Shown here: positions 7,911 through 14,481 of the stretch, one piece after another
How the letters are laid out: each line of letters starts with the position of its first letter
Position numbering within the stretch: position 1 is the stretch's first letter
Origin: Actinomycetes bacterium
GTDB lineage: Bacteria > Actinomycetota > Actinomycetes > Actinomycetales > Microbacteriaceae
Length of the DNA stretch: 18,772 nucleotides
Assembly: GCA_023457615.1 (NCBI GenBank)
Contig: JAEWKY010000046.1
Span: forward strand, 1-18,772
Reading direction: 5' to 3'
Position numbers and translations under genes: made by a program
Notes under the pieces: generated by a model
What the model saw: only the letters and a program-made list of their open reading frames with translations
Databases searched by the model: none
What the model was told of the DNA's origin: nothing

Positions 7911-8810
7911 CTACTTCGCGGGCACGGGGCCGGGCTCGGCGCCCCGGACGATCGGCACGCGCACGGCGCTGCCCCACTCGGTCCACGAGCCGTCGTAGTT
8001 GCGCACGTTCTCGAAGCCGAGCAGGTGCTGCAGCACGAACCACGTGTGGCTCGACCGCTCGCCGATGCGGCAGTAGGCGATGATCTCGTCGCCGTCCTTC
8101 AGGCCGGCGCCGTCGCGGTAGAGGCCGTCGAGCTCGTCGACCCGCTTGAAGGTGCCGTCGTCGGCGACGGCCTTCGCCCACGGCACGCTCTGCGCGCTCG
8201 GGATGTGACCCGCGCGCAGCGTGCCCTCCTCCGGGTAGGCGGGAGCCGTCGTGCGCTCGCCGGAGTACTCCTCGGGCGACCGCACGTCGATCAGCGGGTT
8301 GCCGAGGTGCGCGAGGACATCCTCCTTGTAGGCCCGCAGTCTCGTGTCGTCGCGCTCGACCACCGGGTACTGCGTGGCGGGGCGGACCGTGGTCTCGGTC
8401 GTGTAGGGGCGGCCCTCGGCCTCCCACTTCGCGCGGCCGCCGTCGAGGAGGCGCACGTCCTCGTGACCGAAGAGCGAGAACACCCAGAGCGCGTAGGCCG
8501 CCCACCAGTTGTTCTTGTCGCCGTAGATCACGACGGTGTCGTCGCGCGAGATGCCCTTCGCCGAGAGCAGCTTCGCGAAGCCCGCGCCGTCGAGGTAGTC
8601 GCGCACGACGGGGTCGTTGAGGTCGGTGTGCCAGTCGACCTTCACCGCGCCCTCGATGTGCCCGGTCTCGTAGAGGAGCACGTCCTCGTCGGACTCGACG
8701 ACGACGAGACCGGGTGCGCCCAGGTGGTCGGCCAGCCACTGCGTGCTGACGAGGCGCTCGGGGTGGGCGTAGCCCGCGAACTCGGGCGAGGCGTCGGTCT
8801 CGACGGTCAT
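7911..8810 (-). CDS. sseA: Sulfurtransferase, two rhodanese domains (SseA type)
   Basis: A 299-residue enzyme with two rhodanese domains, expected to transfer sulfur from thiosulfate or 3-mercaptopyruvate to a thiol acceptor. The inactive N-terminal domain (about 17-135) has D98 where an active cysteine would be. The active C-terminal domain (about 160-285) has the loop C247-R-I-G-E-R252; this CRxGxR form is usually associated with thiosulfate sulfurtransferases. An AGGAG ribosome site precedes the ATG by seven bases. It leads the operon with SufE and the RibD-like reductase. It is divergent from zapE across 130 bp, in which a weak minus-strand TAACCT -10 (plus 8849-8854) is the only promoter hint. 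Thiosulfate preference is inferred from the loop. Confidence 0.93.
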   Translation of the reverse strand: MTVETDASPEFAGYAHPERLVSTQWLADHLGAPGLVVVESDEDVLLYETGHIEGAVKVDWHTDLNDPVVRDYLDGAGFAKLLSAKGISRDDTVVIYGDKNNWWAAYALWVFSLFGHEDVRLLDGGRAKWEAEGRPYTTETTVRPATQYPVVERDDTRLRAYKEDVLAHLGNPLIDVRSPEEYSGERTTAPAYPEEGTLRAGHIPSAQSVPWAKAVADDGTFKRVDELDGLYRDGAGLKDGDEIIAYCRIGERSSHTWFVLQHLLGFENVRNYDGSWTEWGSAVRVPIVRGAEPGPVPAK

Positions 8811-8940
8811 CGGATGCTCCTGTGAGTAGGGTTGGTGCGTTGCCTCTCAGGTTAGGCAGTCGGTCCCGGGCCCGCTGGTGTGCCGTAAGAGTTCGACACA
8901 CGACCCGTCTTCTGTCAGCACTCCCACCGGCAAGGCCCCC

Positions 8941-9954
8941 ATGACCACGATCACGTCGCTCCTCGACCGCACTCCCGCGATGTCGGGTGACGAGATCGCG
9001 GGCTCCCTCGTGCCGCCGCGTCAGTTCGACGACGCGACGCTCGACGACTACCGCCCCGACGCCGACTACCCGTCGCAGGCCGAAGCCGTCGAGCGGGTGC
9101 GCGCCTTCGCCGCCGGATGGAAGCCGGGCGGGGGCGGACTGTTCCGCAAGAAGGCGGCCGCGCCCGCGAAGCCGGGGCTCTACCTCGACGGCGGCTTCGG
9201 CGTCGGCAAGACGCACCTCCTCGCGGCGCTGTGGAAGCTCGCGCCCGGCCGCAAGTACTTCGGCACGTTCATCGAGTACACCGCGCTCGTCGGCGCCCTC
9301 GGCTACCAGGCGACCGTGAAGCTGCTCACCGGGTCGACCTTCGTCGCGATCGACGAGTTCGAGCTCGACGACCCGGGCGACACGATGATGATGACGCGGC
9401 TGCTCGGAGAGCTCGCCGAGAAGGGCACCCGCATCGCCGCGACGTCGAACACCCCGCCGAACGCGCTCGGCGAGGGGCGGTTCGCCGCCGTCGACTTCCT
9501 GCGCGAGATCCACGCCCTCGCGGCGCGCTTCGACATCCTGCGCATCGACGGCCTCGACTACCGGCGTCGCGACGTCGAGGGTCACGCGGTCGCGCTCGCC
9601 GACGACGCCGCGCTCGACGCGGCCGTCGCAGACGTCGACGGCACGGTCGCGGTCGACGATTTCGACGCCGTGCTGCGCCATCTCGCGACCGTGCATCCCT
9701 CGCGTTACGTGAAGCTCGTCGACGGTCTCGCCGCCGTGGGGCTCCGTGGCGTGCGCGTGCTGCAGGACCAGACGGATGCCCTGCGCTTCGTGGCCGCGGT
9801 CGACCGGCTCTACGACGCGCGCGTGCCCGTGCTCGCGACGGGCGTGCCGCTCGACGAGGTGTTCGGCGCCGACATGCTGTCGGGCGGCTATCGCAAGAAG
9901 TACCTGCGCGCGATCTCGCGCCTCATCGCGCTCACATCCGGCGCGCGGGAGTAG
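8941..9954 (+). CDS. zapE: ZapE / AFG1-family ATPase
   Basis: A 337-residue P-loop ATPase of the AFG1/ZapE family, associated in proteobacteria with Z-ring function and in mitochondria with protein quality control; the actinobacterial role is less clear. Walker A is GGFGVGKTH (84-92), Walker B is FVAIDEFEL with D138 and E139, sensor 1 is ATSNTPP (N170), and the C-terminal KKYLRAISRLIAL segment matches the family's conserved arginine-rich end. The ATG at 8941 is chosen over an in-frame start 63 bases upstream because the added residues carry no conserved features. The ribosome site is weak (GGCAAGG). Length fits the bacterial family. It is monocistronic, divergent from sseA. Confidence 0.9.
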   Translation: MTTITSLLDRTPAMSGDEIAGSLVPPRQFDDATLDDYRPDADYPSQAEAVERVRAFAAGWKPGGGGLFRKKAAAPAKPGLYLDGGFGVGKTHLLAALWKLAPGRKYFGTFIEYTALVGALGYQATVKLLTGSTFVAIDEFELDDPGDTMMMTRLLGELAEKGTRIAATSNTPPNALGEGRFAAVDFLREIHALAARFDILRIDGLDYRRRDVEGHAVALADDAALDAAVADVDGTVAVDDFDAVLRHLATVHPSRYVKLVDGLAAVGLRGVRVLQDQTDALRFVAAVDRLYDARVPVLATGVPLDEVFGADMLSGGYRKKYLRAISRLIALTSGARE

Positions 9955-10051
9955 CCGCCGCCCGGCCGCTCCTTCGCGTCGAGCCCGGTCGGAGGATTCG
10001 CGGCGGATCGGGGGGACCGCGAAACACGATGTTTACACGCGGGGGGTGGGT

Positions 10052-10067
10052 GTAACGGTTCCGAAAC
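10052..10067 (+). promoter_or_regulatory. GlnR-type operator upstream of amtB
   Basis: The sequence GTAAC, six bases, then GAAAC matches the a-site/b-site pattern of GlnR, the global nitrogen regulator of many Actinobacteria (GTNAC-N6-GAAAC). Both half-sites are perfect. It lies 127 bases before the amtB start, where such sites activate ammonium transport under nitrogen limitation. A weak CACACT -10 at 10100-10105 would put the box near -60 to -45. Another GAAAC with a facing GTTTAC lies at 10021-10036, perhaps a degenerate second site. Confidence 0.6.
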
Positions 10068-10089
10068 ATTTCCCGAGCGCTCCGGAAAT
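10068..10089. repeat. 22-bp near-perfect palindrome abutting the GlnR-type box
   Basis: Arms ATTTCC-c-GAGC and GCTC-c-GGAAAT pair at ten of eleven positions with no loop, which is more like a protein operator than an RNA hairpin. It begins directly after the GAAAC half-site. It may bind a second regulator of amtB or be part of an extended GlnR site. Confidence 0.55.
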
Positions 10090-10193
10090 CTGCCGTCGGC
10101 ACACTGACCGGTGTACCCGAGGAAGCGGTCCTCCGACGATGCGGCGGCCCGACGGTGCATCTCTTGCAAGCTCCCAGAGAGGTTTCTCCACCA

Positions 10194-11441
10194 ATGGACA
10201 GTGGCACTTTCGCATGGGCGGTGACCGCCGGCGCCCTCGTGCTCTTCATGACGCCCGGTCTCGCCTTCTTCTACGGCGGTCTGGTCAAGGCCAAGAGCGT
10301 CATCAGCATGATGATGATGAGCTTCGGCTCGATGGCCCTCATCGGCGTGCTGTGGGTGCTGTACGGCTTCAACATGGCGGCCGTCGGCGACCCCTTCCAG
10401 TTCGCGGGCAACCCGTTCGTCGAGGGCTTCGCGCTCAACGGCCTCGGTGAGTCCGATCTCGTGCTGGCGTTCTTCGGCGCGACGTTCGCGATCATCACCG
10501 TCGCGCTCATCTCGGGCGCGATCGCCGACCGTGCCAAGTTCGGCTCGTGGCTGATCTTCGCCGGCCTCTTCGCGACGCTCGTCTACTTCCCGGTGGCGGC
10601 GTGGGTCTGGGGCGGCGGCTGGATCCAGAACCTCGGCAGCCTCCTCGGCTTCGACGTCACGGTGCTCGACTACGCCGGCGGCACCGCGGTGCACATCAAC
10701 GCGGGTGCCGCGGCGCTCGCGCTCGCGCTCGTGCTCGGCAAGCGCATCGGCTTCGCGAAGGGTGCGCACACGCCGCACAACCCGCCCTTCGTGCTGCTCG
10801 GCGCCGCGATCCTGTGGTTCGGCTGGTTCGGCTTCAACGGCGGCGCGGAGGCCGCGTGGGCCTACGGCGACGGCGTCTACGGCTCGCTCACGGCCGACGG
10901 CACCTTCATCGGCACGATCGTCGTGAACACGCTCGTCGCTCCCGCGGCGGCCGTGATCGGCTGGCTCATCGTCGAGAAGCTCAAGGACGGCAAGGCCACC
11001 TCGATCGGTGCCGCGTCGGGCGCCGTGACCGGCCTCGTCGCGATCACCCCGGCCTGTGCGTTCCTCGACCCGTTCTGGGCGCTCGTGCTCGGCGTCGTCT
11101 CGGGCGTCATCTCGGCGCTCGCGATCGAGCTCAAGTTCAAGCTCGGCTTCGACGACTCGCTCGACGTCGTGGGCATCCACCTCGTCGCCGGTCTCGTCGG
11201 CACGCTCTGGCTCGGCTTCTTCGCCAAGGGCACCGGCCTCGTCTTCAGCGGCTCCTTCGAGCAGCTCGCCGTGCAGGCCATCGCGGCCTTCGGCGTGATG
11301 ATCTACTCCTTCATCGTCGCCTTCGTCATCGGCTTCGTGATCGAGAAGACGATCGGCTTCCGCGTGAAGAACGAGGACGAGCTCGCGGGCATCGACACGG
11401 TCGTGCACGGCGAAGAGGGCTACGTCCTCGACGCCAAGTAG
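10194..11441 (+). CDS. amtB: Ammonium transporter (Amt family)
   Basis: A 415-residue inner-membrane ammonium channel with about eleven hydrophobic segments. The twin pore histidines are H167 (GGTAVHINAG) and H329 (VVGIHLVAG). FYGGLVKAKS (26-35), ITVALISGAIADR (101-113) and WFGFNGG (211-217) are classic Amt signatures, and F98 and F214 are likely the phenylalanine gate. The C-terminal tail near 394-415 (EDELAGIDTVVHGEEGY) is the conserved cytosolic region that PII proteins bind. The ATG at 10194 is chosen over an in-frame GTG 39 bases earlier; a GAGAGG ribosome site sits about eleven bases before it. A GlnR-type box lies upstream. Unusually for the family, no glnK or glnB gene follows; a divergent Amt paralogue does. 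Confidence 0.96.
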   Translation: MDSGTFAWAVTAGALVLFMTPGLAFFYGGLVKAKSVISMMMMSFGSMALIGVLWVLYGFNMAAVGDPFQFAGNPFVEGFALNGLGESDLVLAFFGATFAIITVALISGAIADRAKFGSWLIFAGLFATLVYFPVAAWVWGGGWIQNLGSLLGFDVTVLDYAGGTAVHINAGAAALALALVLGKRIGFAKGAHTPHNPPFVLLGAAILWFGWFGFNGGAEAAWAYGDGVYGSLTADGTFIGTIVVNTLVAPAAAVIGWLIVEKLKDGKATSIGAASGAVTGLVAITPACAFLDPFWALVLGVVSGVISALAIELKFKLGFDDSLDVVGIHLVAGLVGTLWLGFFAKGTGLVFSGSFEQLAVQAIAAFGVMIYSFIVAFVIGFVIEKTIGFRVKNEDELAGIDTVVHGEEGYVLDAK

Positions 11442-11463
11442 GCACCGGCGGACATGTCCGCGC

Positions 11464-11493
11464 GGGGCGCCGTCTCTCCGGAGGCGGCGCCCC
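11464..11493 (+). terminator. Strong GC hairpin between the two Amt genes
   Basis: GGGGCGCCG and CGGCGCCCC form a perfect nine-pair stem around a twelve-base loop, 22 bases after the amtB stop. There is no good T tract, so it may be a weak terminator or an attenuating/stabilising 3' structure for amtB mRNA. A perfect 12-bp palindrome (CGGACATGTCCG, 11449-11460) precedes it. Confidence 0.5.
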
Positions 11494-11494
11494 G

Positions 11495-11500
11495 TACATT
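11495..11500 (+). promoter_or_regulatory. Candidate -10 for leaderless start of the Amt-like gene
   Basis: TACATT fits the TANNNT -10 consensus and ends six bases before the ATG at 11507, which itself lacks a Shine-Dalgarno sequence. Transcription would then begin at the start codon. No -35 element is evident because the preceding hairpin occupies that position. Confidence 0.4.
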
Positions 11501-11506
11501 CGCTGC

Positions 11507-12574
11507 ATGAGCACCCTGTTCGTCGCGATCTCGTTCGCGGGCGGTGCCCTGGCCACCCTGGCCGTCTTCCAGCTCGTCCGGCCCGTGATCGGCGGACGCA
11601 TGATCTGGCCCGCACTCGGCGCGGCGGGGCTCACGACGCTCGTCACGAGTCTCGCCGGCACGCTGAGCGGCATCGCCCGCCTCGACTACCTGCTCGCGCT
11701 CTCGGCGTTCACCCTCCCGGTGCTCGTGCTGCTCGAGGCGGCGGCGATCGGCTCGGGCGCCGACCGCATCGCGCGCTGGGTGCTCATGCTCGTCTGGGGT
11801 CTCGTCGTCTTCCCGGCCGCGGCGCTCGTGCCGCTCGCCCTCACCGCGCCGTGCCGGTTCAGCGGCTGCGCGTTCGTCGACTTCGGCGGAGCGCTGCCGC
11901 TCTTCGTCTCGGCGAGCGCGTACGTGCTGCTCGCCTGGGCGCCGCGACGCGCCCGGGCGCTGCCCATCCCGCGCGGTCAGGAGGCGCTCGCGGGGGTGCT
12001 CGGCTTCTGGTTCGCGTTCGCGCTCTGGCTCACGAGCCTCGAGGCGGCGTTCGACGCGTATCTGCCGCGCATCCTGCTCGCCGGAGCGGTCGGCCCGGCC
12101 GCCGCGGCGCTCGGCTGGCTGCTGGTCGACCGCCTCAAGGCCGTCGACCGCCCGGTCCCGCGTTCGCTCGGCTTCGGGTTCCTCGCCGGCATCGCGGCGA
12201 CGACGTCGGGGGCGGTGACGGTGTCGTTCCCCTGGTCGGCCGTCGTCGGCGCACTGGCCGGCATCCTCGCGGCGCTCATCCACTCGGGTCGCCCGATCAC
12301 GCGCGCCGGGCCCGCGCCGCGCTGGGGACTCACGCTCCTCGGGGCGACGGCCGTCGGCTTCCTCGCCCCGCCGGTCTGGGGCGACACGATCGGCATCCTG
12401 TTCAGCGCCCAGGTCGGCATCCTCGCGCCGCCGCTCATGGCGTTCCTCGGCGTCGCCGTCGGCTCGGCCCTCGTCTCGGCGCCCGTGTGGGTGCTGCTCC
12501 GCCGCCGCCAGAGCGCGCGGGACGATCGCGACGACACGCCGTCGCCGGATGACGGGCGGCCGGCGGCGGGATGA
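11507..12574 (+). CDS. Divergent Amt-like membrane protein lacking the twin pore histidines
   Basis: A 355-residue polytopic membrane protein with about ten hydrophobic segments. I recognise it as a diverged Amt paralogue by aligning it with the adjacent AmtB: residues 59-112 follow AmtB 87-140, 121-145 follow 155-180, 219-258 follow 269-309, and 272-331 follow 325-383. At the positions of H167 and H329, which conduct ammonium, it carries F133 (codon 11903) and T276 (codon 12332). The N terminus is shortened, FYGGL and WFGFNGG motifs are missing, and the PII-binding tail is replaced by a charged Arg/Asp-rich end. It therefore probably does not carry ammonium as AmtB does; a sensor, regulator of AmtB or a new transport role are possibilities. 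Its stop overlaps the DUF2071 start as ATGA. The paralogy is my reading by eye. Confidence 0.75.
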   Translation: MSTLFVAISFAGGALATLAVFQLVRPVIGGRMIWPALGAAGLTTLVTSLAGTLSGIARLDYLLALSAFTLPVLVLLEAAAIGSGADRIARWVLMLVWGLVVFPAAALVPLALTAPCRFSGCAFVDFGGALPLFVSASAYVLLAWAPRRARALPIPRGQEALAGVLGFWFAFALWLTSLEAAFDAYLPRILLAGAVGPAAAALGWLLVDRLKAVDRPVPRSLGFGFLAGIAATTSGAVTVSFPWSAVVGALAGILAALIHSGRPITRAGPAPRWGLTLLGATAVGFLAPPVWGDTIGILFSAQVGILAPPLMAFLGVAVGSALVSAPVWVLLRRRQSARDDRDDTPSPDDGRPAAG

Positions 12575-13314
12575 GCGCGCGCACCCCCGACCCGGTCTCG
12601 CGCACCGCGCCTCCGCTCGCCGGACGCGCGATCGCGTCTCAGCGCTGGCGCGACCTGACCTTCCTGCACTGGCGCGTCGACCCGTCGCGCGTCGCCCCGC
12701 TGCTCCCGCCCGGCGTGCATCCCGACGAGCACGACGGATCGACGTGGGTGGGCCTCATCCCGTTCCTGCTCGATCGGGCCACGCTCTTCGGCAGTCCGCC
12801 CGTGCCGTACGTCGGGTCGTTCGTCGAGCTCAACGTGCGGCTCTACGGCGTCGACGGGCACGGTCGCCGCGGCGTCGTCTTCCGTTCCCTCGAGGCGTCG
12901 CGCCTGCTCGCGGTGCTCGCGGCACGGGCGGCGTTCGGACTGCCGTACGCGTGGTCCTCGACCTCGATGTCGCGCGCGGACGACGTCGTGACCTATCGCT
13001 CGCGACGCCACGCCGGGGGAGTGTCGAGCCGCGTCGTCGCGCGGGTCGGCGCCGTCGTCGAGGCCGATCCGCTCGCCGACTTCCTGACGGCGCGGTGGGG
13101 GATGTTCACGCGGCGGCGGGGTCGCACGGAGTTCGTGCCGAACGAGCACGAGCCGTGGCCGCTGCGCGCCGCCGAGCTGCTCGAGCTCGACGACGGGCTT
13201 GTCGCGGCGGCCGGCCTGCCCGGGGTGACCGATCGCGACCCCGACTCGGTGCTCTTCTCGCCGGGGGTCGTCACCCGGTTCGGAGCACCGCACCCCCGGC
13301 CGGCGTCGCCCTAG
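12571..13314 (+). CDS. DUF2071 / YqjF family protein
   Basis: A 247-residue soluble protein of the YqjF-like DUF2071 family, which has an acetoacetate-decarboxylase-like fold in solved members but no settled role. Typical segments are RWRDLTFLHWRVDPSRVAPLLPPGV near the N terminus (25-50), STWVGLIPF (57-65), SFVELNVRLYG (82-92), and FRSLEASRLLAVLAARAAFGLPY (103-125). The ATG overlaps the Amt-like stop codon by four bases (ATGA), implying translational coupling. A functional link with the Amt-like protein is suggested only by this overlap. No signal peptide or membrane span is seen. Confidence 0.85.
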   Translation: MSARTPDPVSRTAPPLAGRAIASQRWRDLTFLHWRVDPSRVAPLLPPGVHPDEHDGSTWVGLIPFLLDRATLFGSPPVPYVGSFVELNVRLYGVDGHGRRGVVFRSLEASRLLAVLAARAAFGLPYAWSSTSMSRADDVVTYRSRRHAGGVSSRVVARVGAVVEADPLADFLTARWGMFTRRRGRTEFVPNEHEPWPLRAAELLELDDGLVAAAGLPGVTDRDPDSVLFSPGVVTRFGAPHPRPASP

Positions 13315-13362
13315 CCGATCGCTGCGACGAGAACCCGACGACGCGTGCGGCAGAGTGGGGGC

Positions 13363-14001
13363 ATGGCGGGTCAGCGGCAACGGCAGGGTCGGCTCGCCGG
13401 TCTGCTCGCCGACCTCGGACGCCGGTCGGCCGGAGAGCGCCCGCCCGCTCCGCGGCTCGAGAGGATGCCCGACGACGCGGTCGCGCGGGTGCTCGACCTC
13501 TATCGGGAGCTCGGCGGTCGCGCCGTGGGGCTCGTCACCTTCCGGCCCGGGGTCTGGGATGTCGTGCTCGCCGACGGCCTCGTCGTGGAGCTCGACGAGG
13601 AGCAGCACTTCAACCGCTACCGCCGGCTCACCCTCGAGCCGGACTGGGCGGCGCGACTCCCGTGGGCCGTCGAGTATCGTGCGCACGCCGTGGAGCACGA
13701 GGACGCGGCCCTGCGGAAGGCGCGGCGCGGCGGCTACTGGACGAGCGCGTCGACCGAGCGCATGTTCGGCCCCGCGGCCCCGTCGGGCGAGTTCGGCGGT
13801 CACGGCTCGCCGCGGTGGAAGCAACGCGCCCTCTACGACGCGATGCGGGATGCCGTCGCCGTGAGCGGAGCGGTGCGGCTCGCGCGGGTCGCGGTGTGGG
13901 ATGTCGTCGGGGACGTGCCGCTCGGGAGGGTGCTCGACGGCAGGGCCGAGCCCGACCACGACGCGCTCGCGGAGCTCATCGAGCGGCGCGCCGCGTCCTG
14001 A
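13363..14001 (+). CDS. Hypothetical protein with a nuclease-like ELDEEQH motif
   Basis: A 212-residue soluble protein I do not recognise. Residues 62-88 read as a beta-hairpin with D66, then VVELDEEQHFNRYRR. This resembles the E-x-D-x-x-Q-H signature of DUF559 and Vsr-like members of the PD-(D/E)xK nuclease superfamily, so a DNA-binding or nuclease-like fold is possible. The C-terminal half contains a basic region (118-160) rich in Arg, Lys, Tyr and Trp and a predicted strand VRLARVAVWDVVG (171-183). The ATG at 13363 follows a short G-rich ribosome site; an in-frame upstream start at 13345 would add six residues. It stands alone, 48 bp after the DUF2071 gene and 111 bp before the YCII gene. 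Coding is well supported by codon bias; the fold is a guess. Confidence 0.7.
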   Translation: MAGQRQRQGRLAGLLADLGRRSAGERPPAPRLERMPDDAVARVLDLYRELGGRAVGLVTFRPGVWDVVLADGLVVELDEEQHFNRYRRLTLEPDWAARLPWAVEYRAHAVEHEDAALRKARRGGYWTSASTERMFGPAAPSGEFGGHGSPRWKQRALYDAMRDAVAVSGAVRLARVAVWDVVGDVPLGRVLDGRAEPDHDALAELIERRAAS

Positions 14002-14027
14002 GGGTCCGCCGATCCGGGGTGGCGCAC

Positions 14028-14073
14028 TGTCGATCCGCGGCGGCGCTGTCGATCCCGGCTTCCCCCGTTCGTC
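14028..14073 (+). promoter_or_regulatory. ECF42-type promoter for the YCII-sigma operon
   Basis: TGTCGA at 14047-14052, a 17-base spacer and CGTC at 14070-14073 match the promoter described for the ECF42 sigma group (TGTCGA at -35, CG[A/T]C at -10). The 10-bp word CTGTCGATCC occurs twice, 19 bases apart (14027 and 14046), so a second -35-like box precedes it. Transcription would start about 30 bases before the YCII start, suggesting positive autoregulation. Confidence 0.6.
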
Positions 14074-14112
14074 GTGGGTGCATAACGTGACACTCGACGA
14101 GAGGAAAAACCC

Positions 14113-14481
14113 GTGCGGTACTTCATGTCCCTCATCTCCGATCCGGCGGCCGAGCCGTACGTCCGCGAGGAGGACACGATCGGATCGTGGATCGACGAGA
14201 TGACCGAGCGCGGCGTGCTGCTCCTGGGGGAGCGGCTGCGGCCCCGGGAGGCGGCGACGACGGTGCGGCGACGCGGCGGGAAGCTGCTCGTGACCGACGG
14301 CCCGTACGCGGAGGCGAAGGAGTGGGTGGCCGGCATCGGCGTGCTGGAGTGCCGCGACCTCGACGAGGCGATCGACGTGGCGTCGCGGCATCCGATGGCC
14401 CGGTTCGGCACGGTGGAGCTGCGGCCCGTCTGGCCGCTGAGCTGGGACGACGCCGGCCGCCCGATCGAGGAGCCGGCCTGA
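14113..14481 (+). CDS. YCII-related (DGPF-domain) protein
   Basis: A 122-residue YCII-fold protein. The motif DGPYAEAKE at 62-70 is the signature of the DGPF subgroup, whose genes are the conserved partners of ECF42 sigma factors in Actinobacteria. Their biochemical role is not established; YCII-fold proteins are often small oxidoreductase- or hydrolase-like dimers. The protein is cytoplasmic. The GTG start at 14113 has an AGAGGA ribosome site about eight bases upstream, and the stop codon overlaps the start of the sigma gene. An ECF42-type promoter lies in front, so this protein is probably part of the regulon of the factor encoded next to it. Confidence 0.92.
   Translation: MRYFMSLISDPAAEPYVREEDTIGSWIDEMTERGVLLLGERLRPREAATTVRRRGGKLLVTDGPYAEAKEWVAGIGVLECRDLDEAIDVASRHPMARFGTVELRPVWPLSWDDAGRPIEEPA
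14467..14472 (+). promoter_or_regulatory. Ribosome binding site deciding the sigma-factor CTG start
   Basis: GAGGAG lies five bases before CTG at 14478. No ATG, GTG or TTG occurs in the sigma frame between here and the first conserved residues of region 2, nor in the preceding 70 bases. The site therefore marks CTG as the start. Confidence 0.65.

Noticed and set aside
8878..8940. Longer N terminus for the ZapE-type ATPase
   Set aside because: The additional 21 residues are Ser/Thr/Pro-rich and resemble no family N terminus; the ATG at 8941 fits the usual length better.
9888..11615. A 575-codon minus-strand open frame opposite amtB
   Set aside because: His/Arg/Glu/Asp-rich shadow; the plus strand encodes an unmistakable Amt protein.
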